Below are positions 43,063-55,030 of a DNA stretch of 64,000 nucleotides, piece after piece (the first letter of the stretch is position 1; each line of letters opens with the position of its first letter). The notes under the pieces are model-generated. The model saw nothing but the letters and a program-made list of their open reading frames with translations, made no database searches and was not told the origin of the DNA. The translations under genes and the position numbers were made by a program. Origin of the DNA: Hydra vulgaris (taxonomy: Eukaryota > Cnidaria > Hydrozoa > Anthoathecata > Hydridae); NCBI RefSeq assembly GCF_038396675.1, contig NC_088931.1, positions 9,246,001 to 9,310,000 on the forward strand, in the 5' to 3' direction.

Positions 43063-43098
43063 ACATCGCATATTCACTTGTCATCGCATATTCACTTT
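43063..43098. repeat. 18-bp tandem duplication at the LINE 5' junction
   Basis: CATCGCATATTCACTTG/T occurs twice in a row exactly where the LINE 5' end meets the host element. Confidence 0.7.
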
Positions 43099-43380
43099 AT
43101 TGGTACCAGTTTTAAATATAACCAAAATATACCAAGAAATGTGACAGCCAGCCCCATAGTATGTGACAACCAACCCCGTGGGTAGGGTTGGTTGTCACGT
43201 GGAAGAGGTCTTTAATAAATGATTTTACAGCAAAAAATATTTCACTCAATGTCATAAAAACATTGTAATATATACCGGAAATAGTTAAATTACTTTCGTG
43301 CAAAGTTTGGCATTGATTTGATGAAAAATAAAAGCTGAGCAGTCTAAAAAGTAAAAAGTGTGACAACCAACCCCATTCTC

Positions 43381-44050
<670 letters not shown>

Positions 44051-44059
44051 TCTTTCAAA

Positions 44060-44486
44060 GTGAATTGTGAAGGTCCGACATTGTTTTGTTTATCACATTA
44101 AGAGCATACAGTTCTATGGTAGTGACTTTGAAAGTTCTTTCTATTTTCAAGACGTCAAGATTACTCTTGCAAGGGCATTATATACAGCTTTGAAAATTCA
44201 TCCGACTATTTAAAGTGCAATAGCTTTATCTCGGTTTTGCATAACCGAGGTAAAGGTCTTTAAGCAATAATTGATTCAACCTTTTTCTTTGGAAAATTAT
44301 TACAGAGAGAACAAAGTCTCAGTAGTGCTTGAGCAACAACCTGCAACAACAATTTGTCCCCTGTGCACTACCAATCTTGATGACTATATCTTTACCACTG
44401 AAACTCACAGCATTATACTTTTTGTTTGGAACAAACCTGTTTCGTCCATATTTATCCATTTAATTGTCCATAATTATCTTTGTTGA
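44060..44486 (+). pseudogene. Unidentified coding relic
   Basis: One plus frame runs about 140 codons with only two or three stops. It reads VRHCFVYHIKSIQFYGSDFE, then LARALYTALKIHPTI, ALSRFCITEVKVFKQ and ENYYRENKVSVVLEQQ. It ends in a C-P-L-C knuckle (TTICPLCTTNLDDYIF). Frame preservation argues for former coding, either transposon or host pseudogene. I do not recognise the family. Confidence 0.4.
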
Positions 44487-44774
44487 AAAAACATTTTTTT
44501 CGATACAAACACTTTTTAAGTTGTGATTGGATCAGCATTGATCCGTATATATTGAATTATTGTTGGGTTTAAAACTATTAACTTTTGCGATGTTTGTACA
44601 TCGGACCAATAAAACTATTTTTAGATGCGTTGGTATTGTTGTTTTCATTGATATTATTGCTAAAGATAAATATTGAATCATTGTTGGATTAGCATCAGAA
44701 AAAACGCTTATACGCTTGCCCCATGTATGTGTGGACGCTGTGTAAGATAGGCTAATTAATAAATGAAATCGCAT

Positions 44775-44996
44775 TTGTTTACAGTCCCACTAACATGTAT
44801 ACTTTATCCTTCTTACCCTTGACTTTGCAAACGGTAAACGACTTTTTTTTAACAAAAAAATTCTAAATAAGAAAATTAGAATTTGCTATTCTTTCAGCTG
44901 TAATTTTGTAACTGTTATCTCTGTTAACTGCTATCTCTATTAAATAATTAAATTAATTAATTTCAACATTGTGCTGCAATAGAGATTTTATTATGT

Positions 44997-45069
<73 letters not shown>

Positions 45070-45370
45070 TATACAGGGACAATTCTATATACGTGTGTGT
45101 AGGTATTTCTTTTGTAACAATACGATGGCTTTTATGTTACGTTTCTTGGGAGTGGATTTATAAACTGGAATCAATTGAAGAAATTGGAAGCTTTTCTATT
45201 GTTAAAGATATTCGGGGCGAAGGTCAATTTTTTTTGATTTTACAAAGCAATTAGTTTCTGTTATACGACATTTAAACCATTTATTATTGAACTATTTTTA
45301 AATAAAAGAATTATTATTACGGATATAAATATTTAATTTGTTTCTATTATTGTAATTTTACAACTATTTT
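44775..45370. other. Non-coding stretch with (TA)n
   Basis: This holds a (TA)n tract at 45000-45063 and AT-rich sequence. If 45371 is a terminal exon, its intron and upstream exons should lie here or further left, but I could not identify them. Confidence 0.4.
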
Positions 45371-45671
45371 AGAACCTTATATGACTATAAAAATGCGTTG
45401 TTTTTATGATGACAACCGTTTGTACGGAAATGCCTGGGAAGCCATCATGAAAAATAATTCGTGTCATGCAAAGTTATTTCAAAAATGTTTTCGTAACCGA
45501 ACAGTTCCTGGAAGACAGGAGACTCATGTGTTGACTTTTACATTAAAGAAAGGAATTAGCCAATGCGTGTGCGTTGACGTTACTGGTTGGTGCTTAGAAG
45601 TTTGCGAAAATATTCCTGATATTAGATGCTGTCTTGATAGAGGCGAACAATCTGTTTTGTGTCGTGGATAA
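45371..45671 (+). CDS. Cysteine-rich terminal exon, unknown protein
   Basis: A strong acceptor (TTTTACAACTATTTTAG, ending 45370) opens a frame of about 100 residues that stops at TAA 45669-45671. It starts near PYMTIKMRCFYDDNRLYGNAW. It has ten cysteines in the order C, C, C, C-V-C, C-L-E-V-C, CC, C, clustered in QCVCVDVTGWCLEVC and IRCCLD. Disulphide-rich composition and absence of internal stops suggest the secreted C-terminus of a real protein. An internal ATG at 45381 exists, but there is no signal peptide, so I favour an exon over a single-exon gene. Upstream exons were not found and I do not recognise the fold. Confidence 0.5.
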
Positions 45672-46190
45672 TATCAATATTTACACAAACACACGCACGC
45701 ATGCACATACACATATATTTTTACAAAATTATAATTTGCGTGCTAGTCGTAAAAGAATAACATGTTTTCAAAGTATCATCAGTAAATTGGCAAGATCATT
45801 TTTTATTCATTACACTCTGACTTAATATGAAAACTAAATTAATTTTTTGTTTTCATTCCAAAATACAGCTACTTTTACGTTCACATGCTTTTTCTTTTTT
45901 ATTGAAGGTTCTCCGTAAACAATCTAAGGTTCTCCGTATACATCTAAAAGTTTTTTTTCTAATTCTGTAGTTTTGAAACAAACATTGAAATTTTTATCGA
46001 TAATTGTTGATATATTTATTAAAGAACTTTTATTAAAATTACTATAAAAAGTTGCTATGTATACACCAAAATTTAGTTCTACATACTTCTATATTGAAAA
46101 TAACACCAAATTAAAAAGAAAGTAAATTGAGAAGGAAGTAACAAGTTATGGCAAAAGAAATTAAATTTTACACTTTTATGAACTCAAGTC
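45672..46190. other. 3' flank of the cysteine-rich exon
   Basis: This is AT-rich sequence with a short CACA/CACG-rich run (45685-45715) and a direct repeat AAGGTTCTCCGTA at 45906 and 45926. I see no gene. Confidence 0.4.
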
Positions 46191-47760
46191 ATACACGCAA
46201 AACTGGATCAAGTTTTTGACATTACAAAAAATGATGGTGAATGGCTTTGCAGTGAGGACAAAAGATTGTATCATCTTTAGATTGAAAGCAAAAAACAGGT
46301 CGGTTATAAAACTAAGAAAGCTGCTTGTTCAAAAACTATCCATCCAAAAAAAAAAATGTTCTTGAAGCCTACTTCAGTAACAGTAACGACAACAGCAACA
46401 ACGTCAACTTCCAAATCCGAAACAGATGCAGAATACCAAGAGTCTGAAGATTCAGAAGAACAGTTCACAAGTACCAGCATAAACTACAGCAAAACCAAAA
46501 CTTGGTTTTCCTTAAATGCTTTAAGTTATTTTTACATATTTTATAGTAATCAATTAATATTTTAGGTTAAATGTTTTTTCTGTGGTGCTCTATTATAAAA
46601 AGTAAGGACTTTTTAGAGTTCCTAATCAACAAGAAAAAAAAAAAAAAGTTTCTAATTTTTTAAAACTTCGATGATTTAAATATATGTAGTTTTTTTATGA
46701 TATAAGTTATAAATATTATTATAATATGATGTAAGTTTTTTGATGTAAGTATTATTCACTGAATTGAGCGATGTGTAAAATAATTTCTGAATTCAAGTTT
46801 ATATAATTGTGCTATGTTACAGATTGGTACAGGAGAGAATTAAAGTCTTGAAGTTTGATATCCTGCAAATTTGGCAACAACCGACGGACTACTCAAGCAA
46901 ATCAAGCAAACATTTTTGATCCCTCAAAACGTCGCCACGTACAAATGGTTCTTAAATAGTTTATCCAGACATTCTTTTGTCCATTCCCACAGTACCGCGC
47001 AGCCCAAAGCTGCCTGTTCCCATTTCTACTTATACGGATCACGCATTTTTAGGAGAAAGCAGCAAGCCTGACAGCAGGAAAAATATTGGAGATTAAAAAA
47101 ATATAATTTAGCAAATGTGGTTGATCATACTTCCTTAACCAGAAGGATGTCAACAGTCAAATACTCAGCTTCTGATATCCAGACTCGAACAGTAGAACCT
47201 GTAAAAACGTACACGTCCCAGATCAGAGAAAGTGTCATCAAGCATTCTTGAAATTTTTTTAGTTATAAAAATGAACTGTGCTTCTGCAATGATGTGCCCA
47301 TATTTTTCGAGGCTATTGGTATTACATCTAAATTGAGTGAATGGGTAGCCTTAAAACCACGTTGCTTCACAATGAAAACAGCTACCCTCTATTTTAATAA
47401 TTCACTCCGTGCATTTTAAAGAGGACCCACCAGAATCAAGATGCTGCTGAGTGCCTTGAATTATGAGGAGAGGTCATCGAAGACTTCAAAATGGTATCAT
47501 TCCTCATGGACCTTTAAGACGAACCTACAAAATTTCCTTGTTTTATTTGTCTCTGAGACAGATGAGACATCAAGGCGCACCATCGCAGAAAGGACTTGCA
47601 ACAACGAACCGAGTTTTCTGCGGACAAGTGTAATGTAAAGTTGGATCCGAGATAGAATCTTAGAAAGTTTTTATGCCACTGCTGTACTTTATTTAGGCCT
47701 CATCATCAAGCAATTTGTTGTTGTGCTTGACAAGGAGTACATATTAAGTACCTTTAAATT
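46190..47760 (+). pseudogene. Relic of a repeated ORF family (transposon-associated)
   Basis: Plus-strand coding pieces with many stops. 46240-46480 contains DGEWLCSEDKRLYHL and then a Thr/Ser/Glu-rich linker (TTTATTSTSKSETDAE). 47240-47440 contains SYKNELCFCNDVP and ALKPRCFTMKTATLYFNNSL. In another frame, 47465-47640 contains VIEDFKMVSFLMDL, TKFPCFICL and KAHHRRKDLQQRTEF. The 'CND(I/V)P / GDFKM(V)..L / G..KFPC..C.W..R' layout is one I associate with multi-copy ORFs in cnidarians and insects, thought to ride on transposons. The exact family name is not known to me. Confidence 0.5.
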
Positions 47761-48021
47761 TTTTTCTGAAGCTACCCAGGGGCTTAGGTTAGAGCTAGTA
47801 TATTTGTTAGAACAGAGATCAAATGGACCATAAAATCTGATATATTTGCCATGTTCTTAAACGTGATGGAGATTACCGCCCAAGATTTCCTAAAAAATAA
47901 ATAAGTTTTTGCGCGCTAAATATAATTACAAGTTGTTAACAATATTTATGCTAAAACTCCTATTAAAAACAAATTAACATAAAAAAAAGTTACAAACAAA
48001 TAGGAAAAAGTTTAATCTGGA

Positions 48022-48205
48022 GCAGCCGCGGCGCAGTGGTAGCGCACTTGCATCAGAATCAAAAGATCCGTAGTAAAAACCCCACCTGTAGGCAAGTTTT
48101 GCGACATCGGATAGGAAGGAGGCGTGAACTTCCTATTAAACGCTCATCCGCGGTGCTCTGTGGTAAGACCATAAGGACTTCTTGGGGCACCTAAATAAAA
48201 TTTAA
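48022..48205 (+). mobile_element. tRNA-derived SINE, copy 2
   Basis: GCAGCCGCGGCGCAGTGGTA is the A-box side; the B box is decayed. The body matches copy 1 (GGCGTGAACTTCCTATTAAA, CCGCGGTGCTCTGTGG, ACTTCTTGGGGCACC). Confidence 0.8.
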
Positions 48206-48379
48206 AAAAATCAGAGTTGAGACTATTGAAACTAAAAAGGCATTAAACATTTATTTAATCTATTTTTTAAACGAAGCAAAGAAGTTATACATTACCATGG
48301 CGATTAGTAATTAAGATAAATTACTTAATAAAATGACTTAAACCTTTCCAAATAAAAAGAATATATATTAACACCTTTC

Positions 48380-48461
48380 AGGTGGATGCTCTAAACAAGC
48401 GAAACTCTTAGCGCAAGAGAATTCATCGCGTTGGCTTGACAAGGTTCTAACTGATTGTTTT
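48380..48461 (+). CDS. Candidate isolated exon
   Basis: CACCTTTCAG precedes, and AAT/GTAAGG follows, a frame with no stop: GCSKQAKLLAQENSSRWLDK and then VLTDCFN. Good signals at both ends and a helix-like, lysine/glutamine-rich peptide make it plausible as an internal exon of a host gene. Neighbouring exons and a homologous family were not recognised. Confidence 0.35.
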
Positions 48462-48479
48462 AATGTAAGGAGAATAGCA

Positions 48480-49165
48480 AATAGATCTTTTTTTCTTTCT
48501 TTTTTTAAATATCTAAATAAAAATATTTATATGATTTATTTTTGTTTATTTATGCATTTTTATCATTTAAAAAAAGAATACATAAACAAATAAAAAAACA
48601 ATAATAAATAGTTTTAATAAAACATTAAGAAAAAGTTAAAAGATTTTTTTCTAAATTCTCTAATTATAAAAAATTTCAGTTAGAACCATTTCTGTTAGAA
48701 AAATTTCAGTCACTATATTTAAATATAATGAATATAGAAATATATTTCTTAGGTTCCTGATATTAATGAAAAAAGATTTTTCATAGTTTTATTCATATAA
48801 TTTGGTTTTATTGCATAAATTCATAACGTTTCGTAAATTAAAAAAAAAAAAAACCGCAAGTAAAAAAATCAAGTTTTTGACAATTTTATATGTCACATTG
48901 GCAATGGATTTAAATTTATAACTCTCTATATCTTATTCGTGTCATTTTTTTAGTTAACCTAGCCTTATATTAAATTACTTCCTTAAACTCGATTAAAATT
49001 AAATTACTTCCTTAAATTAAATTACTTCCTTAAATTAACTTACTTAAATTAAATTACTTCCTTAAACTCGATTAAAAATAACTTTGAAAGACTATTAATT
49101 TATTTTACATATGGTATAAACATTTGCTTTTTTCCCTCATTTTTAGGTTTAGTTAAAACGTATTT
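48480..49165. other. AT-rich stretch
   Basis: This includes a short tandem array of TTAAATTACTTCC units (48970-49070). I see no gene. Confidence 0.5.
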
Positions 49166-49169
49166 ATAT

Positions 49170-49315
49170 TAATGTTTAGAAAAAACAAGAGACTTGGTGA
49201 TAAGATAATCCTGTCTTCTTCTCGTCCTTGCTATCTTTATATATATTATAAAACACGGAACTTGTAAATATTTGTACGGCTAAATAAATGAATGAAAAAA
49301 AAAAAAAAAAACCAT
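49170..49315 (+). mobile_element. LINE 3' tail, copy 2
   Basis: GACTTGGTGATAAGATAATC, then TCTTCTTCTCGTCC and TTTGTACGGCTAAATAAATG, ending in poly(A). The order of blocks is the same as at 34870-35025. Confidence 0.6.
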
Positions 49316-49595
49316 TTATAGTGTTCACACTATTTGATCGCACGGAGGAATTTAAAAATAAATAGTTACAATCATAAATCTCAAAAATAATATTTGATTT
49401 GTTATTTTTAATCAATAAAATAAAAAAAACGTCATAAATAGTTGATACTTTTGCACAATTTGTTATTTGTAGAACTTCACTTTGCCTGAGTAATTTTAAT
49501 CGCATTAATAAGTTTTTTAAATGAATTGTTTAAATTGTCACTGTAAAGATGAAAATAATTTTAAATTGACTTTTGTTGATTTGACTAAGTTTTTA

Positions 49596-49735
49596 TTAGA
49601 AGAAAAAGAGGAAGAAGAAGACAAAAGAAGAAGAAGAAGAGAAAGGAGATGAAAAAGAAGAATAAGGCAAAGAGGAAGACAAAGGAAGAAGGAGAGGAAA
49701 AAAAGAAGAAGAAGAAGTAAAAGCGAGCTGTTCCG
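49596..49735. repeat. 140-bp polypurine tract
   Basis: The + strand is almost only A and G, mainly GAAGAA/GGAAGAA units, with a few T and C. Long purine mirror sequences can form triplex DNA. A minus frame here is an artefact of the tract. Confidence 0.85.
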
Positions 49736-50104
49736 ATTAAAGAATCAAGATGGTTCCTTGACAAATTTATTTCCAATTTTTTTTTTTTTATCTCGCATTA
49801 AATCATCATCCTAACTTAAATAGTGCTTGCCTGCAGTCTTGTTGGGAGCGAATAGGTTTTATTTAAACAAAAAAAATTGTTAGAGATTCGCATAGTCACC
49901 AAACACCTATATTTCCATAGCTCTAACTTAATGAACAAACTTAAAGTTATTAAGTTAAAAAAAGAAGAATCATTTTTTCTGATTCTTATTTTTCACCTTA
50001 TCACGTGACTGCATTTCTGTGAGATAAATAATTAAAGTGAGTTTGAGTTTACGTATTTTAGAAATCAATCAAATATGCATATATTACATTAATAAATTTT
50101 AATG

Positions 50105-50760
50105 AGAAAGTGCTATACCAGGCACTTCCATACTAAAGGAAAAGGCACTCGTGTGTCCGATCATTCATCTATATTAAATTTCAATTTGTAACCACTATCT
50201 TTGAACGAACTGACCGATTCAGCACTTATGGTGTCTAAAGGTAGCATATTCCATACATTGGAGATGCGATTAATGAAGAAACTAAATCTTTCTTTGCAGT
50301 TTTTTACCATTTAAAGTTCAAGTCAAAGGTAAAGTCCACGCAAATTGTATTTGGAAATCGGTGGTGCGTAGACTTGAGGGTTCTCAAAAATGATTTGATC
50401 AATACTTTTTGAATGTTCAAACTGTTGAATCAGATCAACACAAACTCTCCTTTCTTTAAGTGTAATTGAGCCAAGATGAAGGAGTCTTTTTTTATATGGC
50501 AAGTGCTTTATTTCCGTGATTGTTTAGTGGCTTTATGCTGTACTTGCTCTAGAATAGCAATGTCTTTTTCCTTGTGTGGTGACCAAGCCTGGATAGCAAA
50601 TTCTAATTCGGGTCTTATATAGATTTTGTAGAGTAGTTTCCACAAAAAGAGTCTACAACTTCTTCAGTCTACCAAGTTTACTGTTGGCACTTGCTGCAGC
50701 TGATTTGACTTGATAACTTCCTTTAAGCTTGTCTGATAGAAGTTTTCCCAGATCATGTTT
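50105..50760 (-). pseudogene. LINE reverse transcriptase, C-terminal relic
   Basis: The minus strand reads HDLGKLLSDKLKGSYQVKSA and then ASANSKLGRLKK, TITEIKHLPYKKRLLHLG, LKERRVCVDLIQQF, NLRG, NCKERFSFFINRISNVWN and MLPLDT. It has several stops and frameshifts. This is the 'thumb' and C-terminal region of a CR1/L2-type LINE, a different family from the copies at 18, 25 and 40 kb but similar to the older LINE at 18.0-18.8 kb. Confidence 0.8.
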
Positions 50761-51090
50761 GTGTTTAATATATTTTAATAAAATAAAATAAAAATTTAAT
50801 ATATTAATGTATTTAATATAGAAGTACTCCCAGGTAATGTTTGTGTTTAATATATAAAAAAATTTCATTATAAATTTAATACATTATTCGAATTTTTCAA
50901 AATGTTTTGAAATTTATTACAAATTTTTCTACTTGCAAGCTGAAAACACATGCAGGCAATGAACCGTTATGAACAAACATACTATAACAAAGTATATATC
51001 ACGACTGACAATTTTGTAAAAACTCAACGTTCACCATCTTGCCCCGTCTTCCCCTTCACTAATTTTTAAAAAATGAAACAGAGTAAACTT

Positions 51091-51250
51091 TTTTTAGGTA
51101 CTCTAAGAATACAGTCTAACACAGAGCACCGCGGACAAGCATTAAATTAGGAAGTTCACGCCTTCTTCCTTATAAATAACGCAGCCCGGAGCTCGCATGG
51201 AACCTTAAATCTCTTGAATTTGCTCTAACCACTGCATTTCGGCTGCTAAT
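51091..51250 (-). mobile_element. tRNA-derived SINE, copy 3
   Basis: This is an inverted copy of the same SINE. On minus it reads AGCCGAAATGCAGTGGTTAG at the head and CCGCGGTGCTCTGTG near the tail, ending in TACCTAAAAAAA. Confidence 0.75.
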
Positions 51251-51466
51251 ATCAGTGACCCATCCTCGCTTTTTTTACATTAAAAAAACAAACAAACAAA
51301 AAAAACTAAAAAGCATTATATACAATAGAATAGATGAAGTTGGGATACAAAAATAATGATTTTTTCTTAAAAGAACGCAATAAAAACAAAAACTTTATTT
51401 TAACGCTTCGATCTTCTGAGTAAAATTCGTGAACAATGGTCACTCTATTTATACTCATTACACATA

Positions 51467-52040
51467 GGGGAGAGTGGTGTATTGGCGAACACCCAAGCGG
51501 GAATGCGAATTAAAGACACCAGTTATACAAAATTGATCATATTTATTGCTTATCAATTAGCTTAACTATTCAGTCACAAACTCTCAAAAGCAATTCTTAT
51601 TATAAATCTTATTATAAAATAAAAATTTATTGCAAAAATAAAACTATTGGTGTTTGGAATTACCTTACGTACGTGGGGTAATTCCGAACATACGGGAGAC
51701 AATCACAATCAGTGTTGTGTAATAACGAATAAAATGCTGATTGTAAAAAAGTGCAAAAATTATATTATGCAACAACAACTAAAAAAAAGGAGTGGTTTTA
51801 TATCCATAGAAGCTACAACAGAATGTTACTCAAGAAAAAAGTTGCATAGAATTATCAGAAAAAGTTAAAGTCAAATTATAGTGAACAACAATCGCAGCTT
51901 TGTTACACTACTGTAATTCTGGAACTGAGCACGGGATCCCCTCTCAGCAGTTAAAAAGAAACTGACAAATTATTTTTTCTATAATGCTATTTTGACCATG
52001 TTCGGAGTTACCCAGCGTTCACCATTTCCCTACTCTCCCC
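51467..52040. mobile_element. GGGGAGAG-ended element (CCGAACAT type)
   Basis: A 574-bp element flanked by TA on both sides. The ends are GGGGAGAGTGGTGTATTGGC and GGGGAGAGTAGGGAAATGGT (inverted), followed by GAAC-type sequence. Inside, GGGTAATTCCGAACAT (51680), GGAATTACC (51656) and TGTTCGGAGTTACCC (52000) are copies of one motif. There is no transposase. Confidence 0.8.
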
Positions 52041-52552
52041 TATTTTTTGACTACTAATTTTTGAAAATGATTATTTAAATGTAAACTTTCTTGTCTTCCT
52101 TTTATTTTCCAACAGTAATGGAGTTTATAATTTATTATTTTTTTAAACTATTGATATTTATGCTTCCCTAAGTAGTTTAGCTTTTTTTATCAAACAACCT
52201 TGTCCAAAAAAATTAGACCTAAATTAGCTAAGGTTTGGGCAAAGCCAATTGTCTGTTGTAAAAATTGAGTTTTTTTTATATATCAATTTTCAATTTCTTT
52301 TTTTTTTCATATTAAAATGTTTTTACTTTAGATAGCGGATAATTTTTTTCTACTGCTTTGACCAAATCAGTATGACAAACATCAAATCAGTAATTAGTTC
52401 ATACAATAAAAAATATTTGATATGATCACAAAAAATCATCAGAAATAGCCTGTAATATACTTAATACTACTGAAAAATCAATACTTATCAAACGGTAACG
52501 TTTACCGAACCAGCGTAAGCTCAAATAAACCTGAATACATAGATAATCTATA

Positions 52553-53083
52553 GCGGAGGGTGGGGAGAAGTAGGACACTTAAATTTTTTTTAAGGGTAAT
52601 TGCAATATCTTTTTTATTTGAAGTATAAACCGAACCAAACAAGTTTTTACGAATATTCCTTCTTTTTAGGCGCCGATTCAATCCCCTTAGGTTTCCACAC
52701 AATTATAACTAAGTATATAAATTTTTGCTTTTAGAGAAACCGCGCCATTAGGGTAAAGTAGGACAAGTGTGAGTAGAAGTGAATAAATAAACATTTTAAC
52801 ACAAATTATTAAATAGAAACTGATAAAATCATAAAATCTCCTAATCAACATAAAAATGTTCAAAAGCTTTCACCAATCAAAATAAACAAATAGCACTTCA
52901 CCCTAATGTAAACACTTTTTTAAGGTACATTTCAAAATTAGGGTTTCTAGCGCACGCAAGGAAACAAAGCAATTTCTGCTAAATAGAGGGAAAAAAATTT
53001 AACTGTCTACATTAAATAACACTATTTAGGCACCATTCCTAATTAGAAATTTCAGACTGTCCCACTTCTCCCCCACTCTCCCC
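52553..53083. mobile_element. GGGGAGAG-ended element (AGTAGGACA type)
   Basis: A 531-bp element between TA dinucleotides (52551-52552 and 53084-53085). The ends are GCGGAGGGTGGGGAGAAGTA and GGGGAGAGTGGGGGAGAAGT (inverted), both running into GGGACA/GGACA. GGGTAAAGTAGGACAAGTG (52750) repeats the subterminal motif inside. There is no coding capacity. Confidence 0.82.
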
Positions 53084-53528
53084 TACATCAAATTTACTAA
53101 AACCCTTTCAAATAGTTATGCAAATCATTTAACACAAAAAAAGTACAAAAATGACACTGAACTATTTAAAGAAATAAGTTAAAAGAAAATAGTACTACCA
53201 CTTCATTCAAACGGAATATTATTAAATGTTGCAAAGTAAACAACCTTGTTTCAAAAGTTTGTAAACTTTGATTAAATAAGAAATTCATAATATTATTCTA
53301 CAAAGGCGACAACCTACTTAATAAAAGGGCGAGATAGATTCTAAGTGCACACACAAAAATAAATTTCTCTTCTCATCATTTGAATAAATTTAGGTAATTC
53401 GTTTCCGATTGCGTTCTCTTTTATTAAAGACTTCAGAATTAACTCCACTGTAGATGATTGCCAATTAACAATTAAGCTCTATTAAAGTAGCTTTTTCTAC
53501 ATTCTAAATACATTTGTGTGTGTGCGTG

Positions 53529-53532
<4 letters not shown>

Positions 53533-53610
<78 letters not shown>
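53533..53610. repeat. (TA)n microsatellite
   Basis: This is a pure TA tract next to a small MITE. Confidence 0.95.
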
Positions 53611-53613
<3 letters not shown>

Positions 53614-53616
53614 TAG

Positions 53617-53702
53617 GGGTGGTACACAAATTATGTCACGCAATTTTTGACTAAAAAACTAACCCTACCTCTCTTAGAGCGTAATGTAATTTATGGAGCC
53701 CT
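53617..53702. mobile_element. 86-bp MITE
   Basis: GGTGGTACACAAATTATGTC and the inverted right end GGGCTCCATAAATTACATTA both run into (A)CGC. It is a short member of the same family as 42207-42368. Confidence 0.65.
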
Positions 53703-54199
53703 TATTTAATAAATGTTTAATGTGATTATAATTATCAGCTTAAAAATTGTGGTGCTTAGCTTTGATTGTTAGTTATTGCTTTTTTTAGTAACTTTAGTTT
53801 TTTATGTTTGTTTGTTCAAAAATAGAAAGATTGATTAACAGTGGTATTAAATGAGTTTTTTCTAAAAAAAACTTATTTTTACAATGTATCCTTTACAGCA
53901 ATTAAATTTATAAACAAAAAAGCTAATATTTATACGTTATTTGAAAAAAAGGCAGTAATGAAAAGCGCAAACTTACATTAATATTTTTAGCCTATTAAAA
54001 CTAGACTTGGGCATTTCCAAAAAATCACGCACGGAAACTCGTATATCTTTTGTCAATTATTTTTATAATAGTATAACTGGCGATCTCCAATTTACTCTCA
54101 TTTGATTCTGATCTATATAACTATTTTTTTAACAAAAAATGGTATACATTAGTAATGTTATTAAAGTATAAATTAAGTGTAAAACGGAATCACGCAAGG
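53703..54199. other. AT-rich stretch
   Basis: I see nothing beyond AT-rich sequence. Confidence 0.5.
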
Positions 54200-54300
54200 A
54201 ACACAAAAACTTTTAGCCCCGGTCATGTAAATTTTATTTATATAAAACGGCATTGTATTCTTTTTTTAATGACGAAATAAATAAATGAAATATTATATCT
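54200..54300 (+). mobile_element. LINE 3' tail, copy 3
   Basis: AGCCCCGGTCATGTAAATTT, then AAACGGCATTGTATTC and a terminal AAATAAATAAATG run. It is similar in layout to the tails at 34.9 and 49.2 kb, though shorter and more diverged. Confidence 0.4.
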
Positions 54301-54904
54301 ACAACTCATCCAGGGTGTTAGCCAGGAAAAACATTCATACAGCGTTTTAGCGAAATTGGGAATTTAGGTGCCGCCAAAAAAAAAAAAAAAGGTCATTACA
54401 TTCTGACATTTAAAAAAGTAGATACAATTTTTTAGAAACAATTAAGTTTCAATAAAAATTTTCTATTTTTGCTGGGTTATTCATAGGAATATTTTTCTAT
54501 TTTATATTTCAGGAATATTTTTATATTTTATAAATGTTTAATTCTAATTATTCAACTTGTTTCATTTTGAGCAATCTTCGTCAGTTTTCATTTTTAAATC
54601 GCTTATCTCTTTTGTTTAATAGGATAGAGAAAACAAGAACAAAAGACAATTGTTTGCAATTTTTTTAATGAATGAATTAATAAATTTATTCATTGAAACT
54701 TTGATCTATTTTAATTGCGTACATCGCTTTTAAATACAGTTTTAAAAAGTTTAAACGATTAGTTACATATATTGTCTTCTGTTATTTTTATTTTCATTTT
54801 TAAATTATAAATGTAAAAAAAATGCAAAATAGTATTTAATTTTTAACAAAACATTTTTGACGATTTCCAAGATCCTCTAGTAACTTTTATAGGTTATACG
54901 TAGG

Positions 54905-55030
54905 AATGCCAGAATTTTACGGCTTTTACGAAGGAAAACACTAAAAAAAAATTGTTACAGGTTTTTAAAATCCGTAAAATTTTAATTTTCGTAAAATCCA
55001 GACGTTGGCAATCCAGACGTTGGCAACCTT
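54905..55030. mobile_element. Short foldback MITE
   Basis: GGAATGCCAGAATTTTACGG on the left pairs with the inward right end GATTGCCAACGTCTGGATTT and its TTACG blocks. The right end is duplicated (CCAGACGTTGGCAA twice, 55000-55027). Confidence 0.5.

Noticed and set aside
49585-49776. 63-codon Phe/Leu/Ser-rich minus frame
   Set aside because: It is an artefact of the polypurine tract.
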